A DNA stretch of 64,000 nt from contig JALHQH010000006.1 in NCBI GenBank assembly GCA_022842065.1, forward strand, positions 325,475-389,474, read 5' to 3'. The DNA is from Caldilineaceae bacterium. Its GTDB lineage: Bacteria; Chloroflexota; Anaerolineae; Caldilineales; Caldilineaceae. Of the stretch, positions 57,057-64,000 are shown one piece after another (the first letter of the stretch is position 1; every line of letters begins with the position of its first letter). Below the pieces are notes generated by a model. It saw only the letters and a program-made list of their open reading frames with translations, made no database searches and had not been told where the DNA came from. Made by a program: the position numbers and the translations under genes.

Positions 57057-58970
57057 TTGAGTACAAACGCTAACCAGGTGCCTACTGCTGCCCCCCTAAC
57101 CTACACCACCCCCGATCGCCTGGTGCTGGACTTTGCCAGCAGAGGGTTGGTGGTCCTGTCCCCCGAAAGCCTGGGCATCCCAGCGACGGTTCACGACCAG
57201 GTCTATGCGCAAGAAAAGGCGGTCCACGACACGGGGGTGCGGGTGACACCGGCCAACGTGCCCGCCGTGCTCGATCTGCTCAACGCGCCGGGGCTGGTTG
57301 CAGCGTGTAACCAGCTTGTCGGCAAAAATTGGGCGATTGTCCCCTTCACCCACAATGCCTCCTTTACCAGCGGTGCCCGCGATCAACATTGGCACAAGGA
57401 TGACAATGGCCCCTACAACAGCCGCAAACAGCGCCACCACCAGGCGGTGCAGATTGAGATGCTCTACTACCCGCAACCGGTAACCGAGCAGATGGGGCCG
57501 ACCGCCACCGTGCCCTATTCCCAATATTGGACCTTTAATCACGAAGAGAATCACGACAACTTTGCCGGTGCCGATCATCTCGACTTTGCGTATGTGCTGG
57601 CCGGGATGGAGCGGGAACCGGTCAGCGGGCCTGACTCGAAATATGCGCTGGACGACATCATCCACGCGCGCACCGCCCACGACATCCGCATGCGCGAGGC
57701 GGTCACCAAGACGGGCTGGCCGCTGGTCTACTCCTTTGCCGCGGCCCCGCTGCGCGCCGGCAGTGTCGTGCTCTATTCACACAACACCTTCCACCGGGGC
57801 AATCACCGCCGCGATGATTGGCGCACGTGGCAGGAGAACCCGCGCTTTATGTGGCGCTTCTGGCTCTATCGCACCACCGAACCGGATGAACCGAATGACG
57901 ATTCGGTCACCAAAATCAGTTGGCAAAATTTGGGGGTAGACCCGATGACCAACGTCAACCTCTCCGGGATTAGCGATGACATTACTGCCGTCTGGCGCTA
58001 TCACTATCATTGGATCAAGACCGGGCAAGCGCCGTCAGCCCCGCCGCCAGTTGCCCAGCTTGCGGCCGCTGCGCGTGCCAAAGAAGCGGACGCGCTCTTC
58101 GCGCAATTACACACAAAAGGTGACGAGGCCGAGCCCATCCGCACCGGCGCGGCCTATAAACTGGCCGCGCTTGGGGATAATCAACTCGCCATCGCGCTGC
58201 TAGGTAAAGCACTCTACACAGATCGCGAGAACGTACGCCGCGCCGCCACCTATGGTCTGATTGCTGTTGGCGAAGAGGCAACCGCGACATTTTTGGAAGC
58301 AGCCAATTCGCCGATTAAGTGGGTGCGTAAAGCGGGAGTTTATGGCTTAGGCGATGCCAGTCCATTGACCGCGGCGGTCTTACAAACGGTCGTTACCCGC
58401 CTGCACGAAGATCCCTCCGTCTACATCCGTTCGGTCGCGGCCGGCACGCTGGGCTGTTTGGGCCGCCGTGCTATCGCCACCAGGCGCGGGGTCGAGTTGA
58501 TCCCGCAGTGCCTGGAAGCCCTGGTGCAAAGTCTCGCCCGCGAGGAAAACCGGTTGGCCATGAGCAAGGCGCAGAGCCGCTCAATCAAATTTGTACGCCC
58601 CACCGACGACTCCGATGTCTGTGAGGGGGATGGCGTCGATTTTGGGCTGGACCGCTACGCGCCGGTACGCTCCGCAGTACGCGAGAATGTGTTATGGTCG
58701 ATCGTCATCCTCGCTTCGCATGGGGCGGCGGTGCTTGGCAATGCACTGGAACCGACGGTCGCTGCGTTGCAAGAGGTAGTGCGTACAGACAAGAACATCA
58801 TCTGCGTCGGCTTTGCCATGGATGCGCTGGCGCGGCTTGCCAACCTGCGGGCAACCGATGAAGAGCCGCAGCCGCTAGTCGCCGATCTACAAACAAATCT
58901 GCGGGCGATCCTCGGCGAATCGCCCGTGCAATGTTGGGAATCGCTTGTCCGCGAGAGGGTAACCCCGTAG
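57057..58970 (+). CDS. PhyH-type dioxygenase fused to HEAT repeats
   Basis: A 637-residue fusion. Residues 1-330 form a phytanoyl-CoA dioxygenase-like domain, an Fe(II)/2-oxoglutarate oxygenase: the H-x-D pair is H113 and D115 (H-W-H-K-D-D), with a distal His in F-H-R-G-N-H-R and an Arg two to five residues on. From about 350 the chain turns into helical HEAT-like repeats (A-A-Y-K-L-A-A-L-G, V-R-R-A-A-T-Y-G-L, V-R-K-A-G-V-Y-G-L-G, I-R-S-V-A-A-G-T-L-G) that probably bind a partner protein. The start is TTG at 57057 with AAGGG eight bases upstream. The substrate is unknown; a second PhyH gene lies at 62555. Confidence 0.82.
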   Translation: MSTNANQVPTAAPLTYTTPDRLVLDFASRGLVVLSPESLGIPATVHDQVYAQEKAVHDTGVRVTPANVPAVLDLLNAPGLVAACNQLVGKNWAIVPFTHNASFTSGARDQHWHKDDNGPYNSRKQRHHQAVQIEMLYYPQPVTEQMGPTATVPYSQYWTFNHEENHDNFAGADHLDFAYVLAGMEREPVSGPDSKYALDDIIHARTAHDIRMREAVTKTGWPLVYSFAAAPLRAGSVVLYSHNTFHRGNHRRDDWRTWQENPRFMWRFWLYRTTEPDEPNDDSVTKISWQNLGVDPMTNVNLSGISDDITAVWRYHYHWIKTGQAPSAPPPVAQLAAAARAKEADALFAQLHTKGDEAEPIRTGAAYKLAALGDNQLAIALLGKALYTDRENVRRAATYGLIAVGEEATATFLEAANSPIKWVRKAGVYGLGDASPLTAAVLQTVVTRLHEDPSVYIRSVAAGTLGCLGRRAIATRRGVELIPQCLEALVQSLAREENRLAMSKAQSRSIKFVRPTDDSDVCEGDGVDFGLDRYAPVRSAVRENVLWSIVILASHGAAVLGNALEPTVAALQEVVRTDKNIICVGFAMDALARLANLRATDEEPQPLVADLQTNLRAILGESPVQCWESLVRERVTP

Positions 58971-59006
58971 CGACAGGATGATGCTGTTGGCTACCTGACA
59001 GACAGC

Positions 59007-59108
59007 AGGGTTAAAACCCTGCTCTAACAGCGAGAAGCCGCCTCAGCGGCTGAGTGAATTTGGCCAGCACCTGCGGGTGCTTCTCACTGTTAGCAAGGGG
59101 TTTTAACC
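59007..59108. repeat. Compound palindromic element (CTAACAG...CTGTTAG)
   Basis: It contains AGGGTTAAAACCCT, CTAACAGCGAGAAGC paired with GCTTCTCACTGTTAG, and GGGGTTTTAACCCC. The middle stem is shared with the perfect hairpin at 30610-30674. Confidence 0.65.
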
Positions 59109-59197
59109 CCATTGCGCTAAAAGAACTTTCTTTGCCCAAGTGGGACTATCTTATAGAGGCTATTTGATGAGCACCATGAGAGGTTCCGGAGTAGAGA

Positions 59198-60730
59198 ATG
59201 CGTGATCTGGAGTTGTTGATTCTGCAAGCAAAACAGGGGGATGTGGCAGCTTATAGCGCGATCGTGCGGCGCTTTCAGGATACCGCGGTCGGCTATGCGT
59301 ATGGGCTCTTGGGCAATCATGAGGCGGCCAAGGATGCCGCGCAAGAGGCGTTCCTGGAGGCATATCGCTGTTTGGGCGAGTTGCGCGAGCCAAGAGCCTT
59401 TGCGGCCTGGTTGCGGCGCATCATTTTCAAACAGTGTGACCGCATCACGCGCCGTCGTACGCTGACCCAAGTGCCCTTAGAGGTCGCCGAGGGGGTGCCA
59501 AGCAGTGCGCCTGGACCGGTCGAAATCTATGAGCAGCGCGAATTGCAAAACTTTGTCGCCCAGGCCCTGCAACAATTGCCCGCAGAACAACGACTTGCGA
59601 TCACCCTTTTCTATCTCAGCGGATACTCGCACCAAGAGGTGGCCGACTTCCTGCAGCTCACGAAGTCGCAGGTCAATAATCGCCTCTATAACGCCCGCAA
59701 CACGCTGAAAGAAAGGATCTTTGCCATGACCAAAACAACGCTAAGCGAACAACGGCCATCCAACGACGAGCACTTTACCAACGGGGTGATCGAGCGCATC
59801 CGCCTGGCCAACCCAACCGAGGATTTTACGCGGATCGCCCAACTGCTCTCAGCCGATGCCGCAGAGACGACCACGGCCCAGGATCTGCTCGATGAACACA
59901 ATGTCGAGATGGCCGAGCGTATTCTGCGCCATGCCGTGGCGATCAACGACAAAGGTGTGGTCGTCGGCTTTAACTTTGCCGGCCACTATCCCAGTATGAA
60001 ACCCCATCAGTATTTCGTCAGACTTGTCGTTGATCCTGCCCACCGGCGGCAGGGCATCGGCACCCAACTCTGGCAGGACTTGCTCAATTATCTGCAAGCG
60101 CAAGGGGCAGACGCCCTGCTGGCCGAAGTGCAGGAAGGCGATCCGGCCCACTATCGTTTTGCTGAAAAACGCGGCTTCACCCCTCGCACCCATCAGCTGC
60201 GCGCGATCCTTGAGTTGGAGCATTTTGATGAAGACAAATTTGCTGCCATCACGCCCCAGGTCGAAGCCCTGGGCATCCGCCTCACCGCCTTTGCGGATGT
60301 GGCGCAGAGCGAAGAAAATATCCGCAAACTCTACGACATCAACGGGGTGGCGGCGCTTGATGACCCGGCCTCGGATGGCGCGTATATCAACTATGAAAAC
60401 TATAAGAAGGTGGTCTTTGGCGCTTCGTGGTTTCAACCAGAGGGGCAAATGATCGCCCTGGATGGCGACAAGTTTGTGGGGCTGTCGGCCATCAGTTACA
60501 GCGCAGAGGAGCAGATTGGGTACATCATGATCTCCGGTGTGGACAGAGCATACCGCAACCGGAAGATCATGCAAGCGCTCAAGCTACGGGCGATCAACTA
60601 TGCGCGGGCGCTAGGTGCCACCCGCGTCGTGACCAACGTCGAGACGGTCAACGCGCCCATGCGCCACATCAACCAAAAGTTTGGCTTCCTGGAGGAACCA
60701 GGCAAATATGAGATGGAGAAAAAGTTATGA
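59198..60730 (+). CDS. ECF sigma factor fused to two GNAT-like domains
   Basis: A 510-residue three-part protein. Residues 1-170 are an extracytoplasmic-function sigma factor: region 2 (V-R-R-F-Q-D-T-A-V-G-Y-A, then A-K-D-A-A-Q-E-A-F-L-E-A-Y) and region 4 (L-P-A-E-Q-R-L-A-I-T-L-F-Y-L-S-G-Y-S-H-Q-E-V-A-D-F-L). Residues 190-350 form a GNAT acetyltransferase with the acetyl-CoA motif D-P-A-H-R-R-Q-G-I-G. Residues 350-510 form a second GNAT-like domain with Y-R-N-R-K-I-M-Q-A-L and a final N-Q-K-F-G-F-L. GGAG precedes the ATG. The stop overlaps the next gene by four bases. The acetylase halves could modify or sense a small molecule to tune the sigma activity; no anti-sigma gene is adjacent. Confidence 0.88.
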   Translation: MRDLELLILQAKQGDVAAYSAIVRRFQDTAVGYAYGLLGNHEAAKDAAQEAFLEAYRCLGELREPRAFAAWLRRIIFKQCDRITRRRTLTQVPLEVAEGVPSSAPGPVEIYEQRELQNFVAQALQQLPAEQRLAITLFYLSGYSHQEVADFLQLTKSQVNNRLYNARNTLKERIFAMTKTTLSEQRPSNDEHFTNGVIERIRLANPTEDFTRIAQLLSADAAETTTAQDLLDEHNVEMAERILRHAVAINDKGVVVGFNFAGHYPSMKPHQYFVRLVVDPAHRRQGIGTQLWQDLLNYLQAQGADALLAEVQEGDPAHYRFAEKRGFTPRTHQLRAILELEHFDEDKFAAITPQVEALGIRLTAFADVAQSEENIRKLYDINGVAALDDPASDGAYINYENYKKVVFGASWFQPEGQMIALDGDKFVGLSAISYSAEEQIGYIMISGVDRAYRNRKIMQALKLRAINYARALGATRVVTNVETVNAPMRHINQKFGFLEEPGKYEMEKKL

Positions 60731-61623
60731 GTTTTGGCAGTGGTGATTATCGCTACACCCTCGTGGATGGCTGGGGCACCGTGCCGGCGGATTGGACTTG
60801 GGGTTGGATCGTCGGCTTGGCAGTTGACACGCAGGATCGGGTCTTTGTCGCCTCGCGCAGCCAACATCCGCTGGCCGTTTTTGACACCGCAGGCAATCTG
60901 CTCAAAACGTGGGGCGATGATGTGCTCTTCACAAATCAGGCACACGGGCTTTTCATCGACAAAGACGACAACGTCTACTTCACCGACGCGATCAACCATT
61001 GTCTCTTTAAGTTTGATCGCACGGGGCAGTTGGTGATGACCCTGGGCACGCCTGGACAAGCAGCCACAGTCGACGGCGAACCCTTCAGCCGCCCGACCGA
61101 TGCAGCGGTGGCTGCCACCGGCGAGTTCTATGTGTCGGACGGCTATGGCAACGCCCGGGTCCACAAATATAGTGCCGACGGCCAGTTGCTCCTTTCCTGG
61201 GGCGAACGGGGTAGTGGACCAGGACAGTTTGCGATCTCGCACAGCGTCCGCCTTGATCGACAAGACCGGGTCTGGATCTGCGACCGGGAGAACAACCGCG
61301 TGCAGATCTTCGACAGCAACGGCAACTTCTTGCGCCTCTGGAATGGCCTGCTGCGCCCCAACACGATCCACTTTGATCCCCACGAACCTGTGGTCTACGT
61401 CGCGGAGTTGGGCCGCCGCCTCAGCATCTTTGCGCTGGATGATGAAGGGTATCCCGGTCCGCTGCTCGCTCAATGGGCCGATCCCGCGCCGAGTGAAATC
61501 CCCGGTTTCTGGCGCGGCGGTCCGCATGGGATCTGCACCGATCAGGCGGGGAATCTCTATGTGGGGGAAGTCGAGTTGGGTGTGGCGGGGCGGATGTGGA
61601 AGTATCAGCGGGTGCGGGGGTAA
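60727..61623 (+). CDS. NHL-repeat propeller, amidating-lyase-like
   Basis: A 298-residue beta-propeller. Blades with NHL-type spacing repeat through the chain (V-A-V-D-T-Q-D-R-V-F-V-A, I-D-K-D-D-N-V-Y-F-T-D, V-R-L-D-R-Q-D-R-V-W-I-C-D-R-E-N-N-R-V-Q-I-F-D). The overall pattern resembles peptidyl-alpha-hydroxyglycine amidating lyases, which cleave hydroxyglycine ends, but it could be a binding scaffold. It lacks a signal peptide, so it is presumably cytoplasmic. Its ATG overlaps the stop of the sigma-GNAT fusion (ATGA), so the two are translated together and probably act in one process. Confidence 0.82.
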   Translation: MSFGSGDYRYTLVDGWGTVPADWTWGWIVGLAVDTQDRVFVASRSQHPLAVFDTAGNLLKTWGDDVLFTNQAHGLFIDKDDNVYFTDAINHCLFKFDRTGQLVMTLGTPGQAATVDGEPFSRPTDAAVAATGEFYVSDGYGNARVHKYSADGQLLLSWGERGSGPGQFAISHSVRLDRQDRVWICDRENNRVQIFDSNGNFLRLWNGLLRPNTIHFDPHEPVVYVAELGRRLSIFALDDEGYPGPLLAQWADPAPSEIPGFWRGGPHGICTDQAGNLYVGEVELGVAGRMWKYQRVRG

Positions 61624-61636
61624 GATGAGGTGAAGC

Positions 61637-61778
61637 TGGACCGCCGGCGACCGCCGGAGGCTAAAGCCACCGGCTAGTGAACAACGCCCGCTGAAGCGGG
61701 CTGATACTGCCAGGCAAGCCCGCTTCAGCGGGCGTTGTTCACTAGCCCGGTAATTCATCGCCGGGCGGTCGCCGTCCA
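61637..61778. repeat. CGCCCGCTGAAGCGGGC palindromic element (copy 2)
   Basis: Inner perfect 29-base arms (61674-61702 and 61717-61745) are nested in outer TGGACCGCCGGCGACCGCC / GGGCGGTCGCCGTCCA arms. It closely follows the NHL gene stop. Confidence 0.88.
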
Positions 61779-61865
61779 CCGAATTATTTGCTTAACGCTT
61801 ATAAACGTCCTGAACAGGCGAACATATTAATGAAGGTAAATCAGCAAAACAAAGGAACAGTTCTA

Positions 61866-62159
61866 ATGGAGTCCGACACCCAACCACGGCAGCGCCTGCT
61901 CTATTTGCACGCGCGGACCCCCAGCGTCTTTTCGGCGATCCTTGGCTATACGCAAATCGAACCGGTGCGCGGCTATCAAGTCGAGATTAGCGCCGGGGAA
62001 TTTTCCTGGCCGTACAAGACGGTCCATGACGCCCTGGTCGACGGCTGGCAAGTGATCCAGTTTCCCCATCTGCAAGCACCCTTTGACGACAAGGAGCTGG
62101 ATGTCGTCGGCTACGAATTCATTTTGCAGAAGATCCAGGCTTATCCGACGGCGGCCTGA
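61866..62159 (+). CDS. Small hypothetical protein
   Basis: A 97-residue protein I do not recognise. It is soluble, without signal peptide or membrane segment, and has a possible alpha/beta pattern (L-L-Y-L-H-A-R-T-P, then V-E-I-S-A-G-E-F-S-W-P and W-Q-V-I-Q-F-P). The ATG at 61866 is chosen because AAAGGA lies about nine bases upstream; an upstream frame to 61788 has no ribosome site. It stands alone between two repeat clusters. Its location between the sigma-GNAT/NHL pair and the PhyH/LarA pair gives no firm clue to function. Confidence 0.55.
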   Translation: MESDTQPRQRLLYLHARTPSVFSAILGYTQIEPVRGYQVEISAGEFSWPYKTVHDALVDGWQVIQFPHLQAPFDDKELDVVGYEFILQKIQAYPTAA

Positions 62160-62170
62160 GTAGCTGTGGA

Positions 62171-62306
62171 TGAGACGCGAAACCCGCAATCTAGCGGAGG
62201 CTGAGCTTGTCGAAGCCGAAGCGGCTCCGGCTTCGACAAGCTCAGCCTCCGTTTGCCGGACTATTTTTTAATTCCCACAATCCACCGCCTGAGACGCGAA
62301 ACCCGC
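62171..62306. repeat. CTTCGACAAGCTCAG hairpin flanked by 17-bp direct repeats
   Basis: A perfect 24-bp hairpin (62195-62218 with 62228-62251), CGGAGGCTGAGCTTGTCGAA and complement, is bracketed by the direct repeat TGAGACGCGAAACCCGC at 62171-62187 and 62290-62306. The direct repeats may be a target duplication or a second repeat family. Confidence 0.75.
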
Positions 62307-62342
62307 TGATGGATTGTGATGAAATTGTTTCGGTATACGCTG

Positions 62343-62460
62343 GCCGCCCGGCGATGAATCGCCGGGCTAAAGAACAACGCCCGCTGAAGCGGGCTTGTCC
62401 GACAGCATAAGCCCGCTTCAGCGGGCGTTGTTAAGTAGCCAGGCGGCTTTAGCCCCTGGC
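62343..62460. repeat. CGCCCGCTGAAGCGGGC palindromic element (copy 3)
   Basis: Perfect 24-base inner arms (62373-62396 and 62409-62432) with outer GCCGCCCGGCGAT and AGGCGGCTTTAGCCC segments. It has the same centre as 55811-55938 and 61637-61778. Confidence 0.85.
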
Positions 62461-62554
62461 GATCTTGGTACACCGAACTATTTTGCTAATCCCATCAACC
62501 CGCAGCGGGGTTTCTTGAAATCGGCCAACGACATTCTAGAAGCGAGGACCCATC

Positions 62555-63379
62555 ATGATCAGTACTTTACCCAATCACCCAACCACCAATCACACGCTTG
62601 ACAAGCACTATCTCCTGTCCGACGTGGAAGTCGCCAAGTTCGTCACCTATGGCTATCACCTGGTCGTCCTGGATGATCTGCCCGCCAGCTTCCATGAGCA
62701 GATCGCGCAACAGCTTGATCTGCTCCAATCCAACCCCGGCGATGCGATTACCGAGACCATTCCCGCGCTATGGCAAGTGCTGGAGCATCCGGCCGTCGTG
62801 GGCGCGCTGACCAGTCTGCTGGGGCACAACTATCGGGTCAACAGCCATCGCCACTGGCACTGCAAGGAACCCAATTCCGGCTACATGCACTGGCATCAGG
62901 ATAGCACCAACAATCGCAACATCCAGATCGACCGCTTTTTGGGGCTCTACTATCCGCGCACAATTACATCAGATATGGGGCCGACGATTATCGTCCCTGG
63001 CACGCAGTTCCGCAACGCGCCGACCGACCGCATGGCCACCTACACCAACATCCGTGGTCAACTGCCGCTCAATGTCAAAGCGGGCACCATGGCCTTTACC
63101 CACTATGATCTCTGGCATGGGACCGGGGCCAACCGCTCGAGCGTGCGCCGTCACATGATCAAATTTCTCTTCAACCGCACCCAACCAAACCGCGCGCCGA
63201 CGTGGAACCACGATCCCGACGCCCTCGACAAGCCCCGTGACTGGAATCTGCGCGACAAGGCCGAGGATGTCAACAATATTCTCACCTTTGTCAACCCACT
63301 CGGCGTCTCGCAAAGTGACCATTACAAAGAGACCGCGATCCGCCGGCAATGCTGGGCGGACTTACTAGGAGCAGGGTGA
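62555..63379 (+). CDS. PhyH-type Fe(II)/2-oxoglutarate dioxygenase
   Basis: A 274-residue phytanoyl-CoA dioxygenase-family protein. The iron-binding pair is H114-x-D116 in M-H-W-H-Q-D-S; the distal His lies in Y-D-L-W-H-G-T-G-A-N-R with R-S-S-V-R-R following for 2-oxoglutarate. The strand L-G-L-Y-Y-P and G-P-T-I-I-V-P-G-T are also family features. It is a lone domain, unlike the HEAT fusion at 57057. GAGGA lies six bases upstream of the ATG. The next gene, a LarA-like racemase, starts five bases after the stop, so they are likely coupled. It probably hydroxylates a small metabolite; the substrate is unknown. Confidence 0.85.
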   Translation: MISTLPNHPTTNHTLDKHYLLSDVEVAKFVTYGYHLVVLDDLPASFHEQIAQQLDLLQSNPGDAITETIPALWQVLEHPAVVGALTSLLGHNYRVNSHRHWHCKEPNSGYMHWHQDSTNNRNIQIDRFLGLYYPRTITSDMGPTIIVPGTQFRNAPTDRMATYTNIRGQLPLNVKAGTMAFTHYDLWHGTGANRSSVRRHMIKFLFNRTQPNRAPTWNHDPDALDKPRDWNLRDKAEDVNNILTFVNPLGVSQSDHYKETAIRRQCWADLLGAG

Positions 63380-63384
63380 GCCAC

Positions 63385-64000
63385 ATGACGACCACAACCA
63401 ACCCAATTACCAAACAGTATCAAATCACCTGGCATGGCGAGCAGCGCACCCTCACCATCCCCCAAGCCAACATCAGCGCCGAACTGGGGATGACCGATTT
63501 CCCGCCCGTGGCCGACCCGTGGGCGGCGATTGTCCATGCCATGGAAAATCCCCTGGACTGTGCGCCCTTGCCCGACCAGATCCGGCCCGGCAACAAAGTG
63601 GTGCTCATGACCGGCGACCGCTTTACCGATGAAATGTTGGGCCGCTGGCATGGCTTTGGCTTCAAATTTCTCGACTATCTCAACCGGCTGGGGGTGCGCG
63701 ATGAGGATGTAACCCTCGTCTATGCGCCGGGCAGCCATCCCACCCCGGCCTGGCGCGAGCGGTTGGGGCCGGCCCTATTACAACGGGTGCGGGCGATCTG
63801 CCACGACTGTTTTGATGAGGCGAGCCTGAGCTATCTGGGCGTCACCAGCCGCTGCACACCGCTCTGGGTCAACCGGGAAGTGGTGGAGGCCGATTTTCGC
63901 CTCGGCTTTGGCGAGATCAGCCCGAATGTGCATGGCGGCTGGTGTGGCGGCGGCAAGATTATCCTGCCCGGCGTCGCCGGCTGGGAGACGATTGCGCAGA
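63385..64000 (+). CDS. LarA-like nickel-dependent racemase, partial (3' end cut by window)
   Basis: The first 205 codons of a lactate racemase-domain (LarA/DUF2088) protein; the gene continues beyond the window. The N-terminal domain reads I-R-P-G-N-K-V-V-L-M-T-G-D-R-F-T-D-E, matching the family strand and D-x-T-R loop region, followed by L-V-Y-A-P-G-S-H-P (the H binding site in the family) and later G-G-W-C-G-G-G-K-I-I-L-P-G-V-A-G-W-E-T-I, the conserved glycine/lysine block. LarA-type enzymes use a nickel-pincer nucleotide to racemise or epimerise 2-hydroxy acids. It starts five bases after the PhyH stop. Confidence 0.82.
   Translation, partial: MTTTTNPITKQYQITWHGEQRTLTIPQANISAELGMTDFPPVADPWAAIVHAMENPLDCAPLPDQIRPGNKVVLMTGDRFTDEMLGRWHGFGFKFLDYLNRLGVRDEDVTLVYAPGSHPTPAWRERLGPALLQRVRAICHDCFDEASLSYLGVTSRCTPLWVNREVVEADFRLGFGEISPNVHGGWCGGGKIILPGVAGWETIAQ

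Overview
The window looks like a chromosomal segment from a high-GC, probably filamentous Chloroflexota (Caldilineae/Anaerolineae-like). This placement is inference. It rests on several family-5 peptide ABC systems whose ATPase subunits are elsewhere, three Gfo/Idh/MocA dehydrogenases beside zinc alcohol dehydrogenases, a membrane Ser/Thr kinase with a long Pro/Thr (P-T-A-T-P-V-P) linker, PhyH-type dioxygenases, and an unusual density of dispersed palindromic repeats in nearly every intergenic gap. No rRNA, tRNA, CRISPR array, transposase or phage gene was seen.

Layout. 1-7450: housekeeping and catabolic genes (DUF3307 membrane protein, CocE/NonD hydrolase, zinc alcohol dehydrogenase, small one-helix protein, VOC protein, queA, PuuD-like amidotransferase). 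7450-8100: an AT-richer non-coding gap. 8101-22248: the most unusual block. Three paralogous P-type ATPases that lack the CPx metal motif are interleaved with two paralogous peptide/nickel-type binding lipoproteins. A low-GC three-gene cassette with a PIN-like gene remnant follows, then the two permeases of the same ABC type. 22366-29045: a glutaredoxin-thioredoxin reductase fusion, a penicillin acylase-family amidase and the Ser/Thr kinase. 29501-39855: a Gfo/Idh gene, a second SBP-permease-permease set, a class III aminotransferase, Gfo/Idh, alcohol dehydrogenase, Gfo/Idh, and a GNAT gene; this looks like uptake and catabolism of a polyol, amino sugar or peptide-like compound.

40030-46666 (minus strand) is a class II lanthipeptide cluster: lanM, a terminator, two nearly identical mersacidin/lichenicidin-type precursors, a perfect palindrome, and a C39-peptidase ABC exporter (lanT). 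Divergently from lanM, 47090-49635 encodes a LOV-domain histidine kinase and a receiver-histidine kinase, which makes blue-light control of lantibiotic production a testable idea. 49904-55721 is a second carbohydrate/acid block (DUF4432 epimerase-like, MlrC peptidase, alcohol dehydrogenase, DapA-like lyase/aldolase, PfkB kinase). 55986-64000 holds a PmoA-family protein, a PhyH-HEAT fusion, an ECF sigma factor fused to two GNAT-like domains and translationally coupled to an NHL propeller, a second PhyH protein, and the start of a LarA-type nickel racemase cut by the window edge.

The strongest candidates for undescribed biology are the P-type ATPase/SBP array (with a palindromic repeat inserted in frame in one ATPase), a pair of 71-nt hairpin elements with compensatory stem changes and exactly inverted loops, the sigma-GNAT-GNAT fusion, and the twin-precursor lantibiotic locus next to a LOV kinase. 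All family calls come from reading motifs in the translated sequence; no database search was possible.
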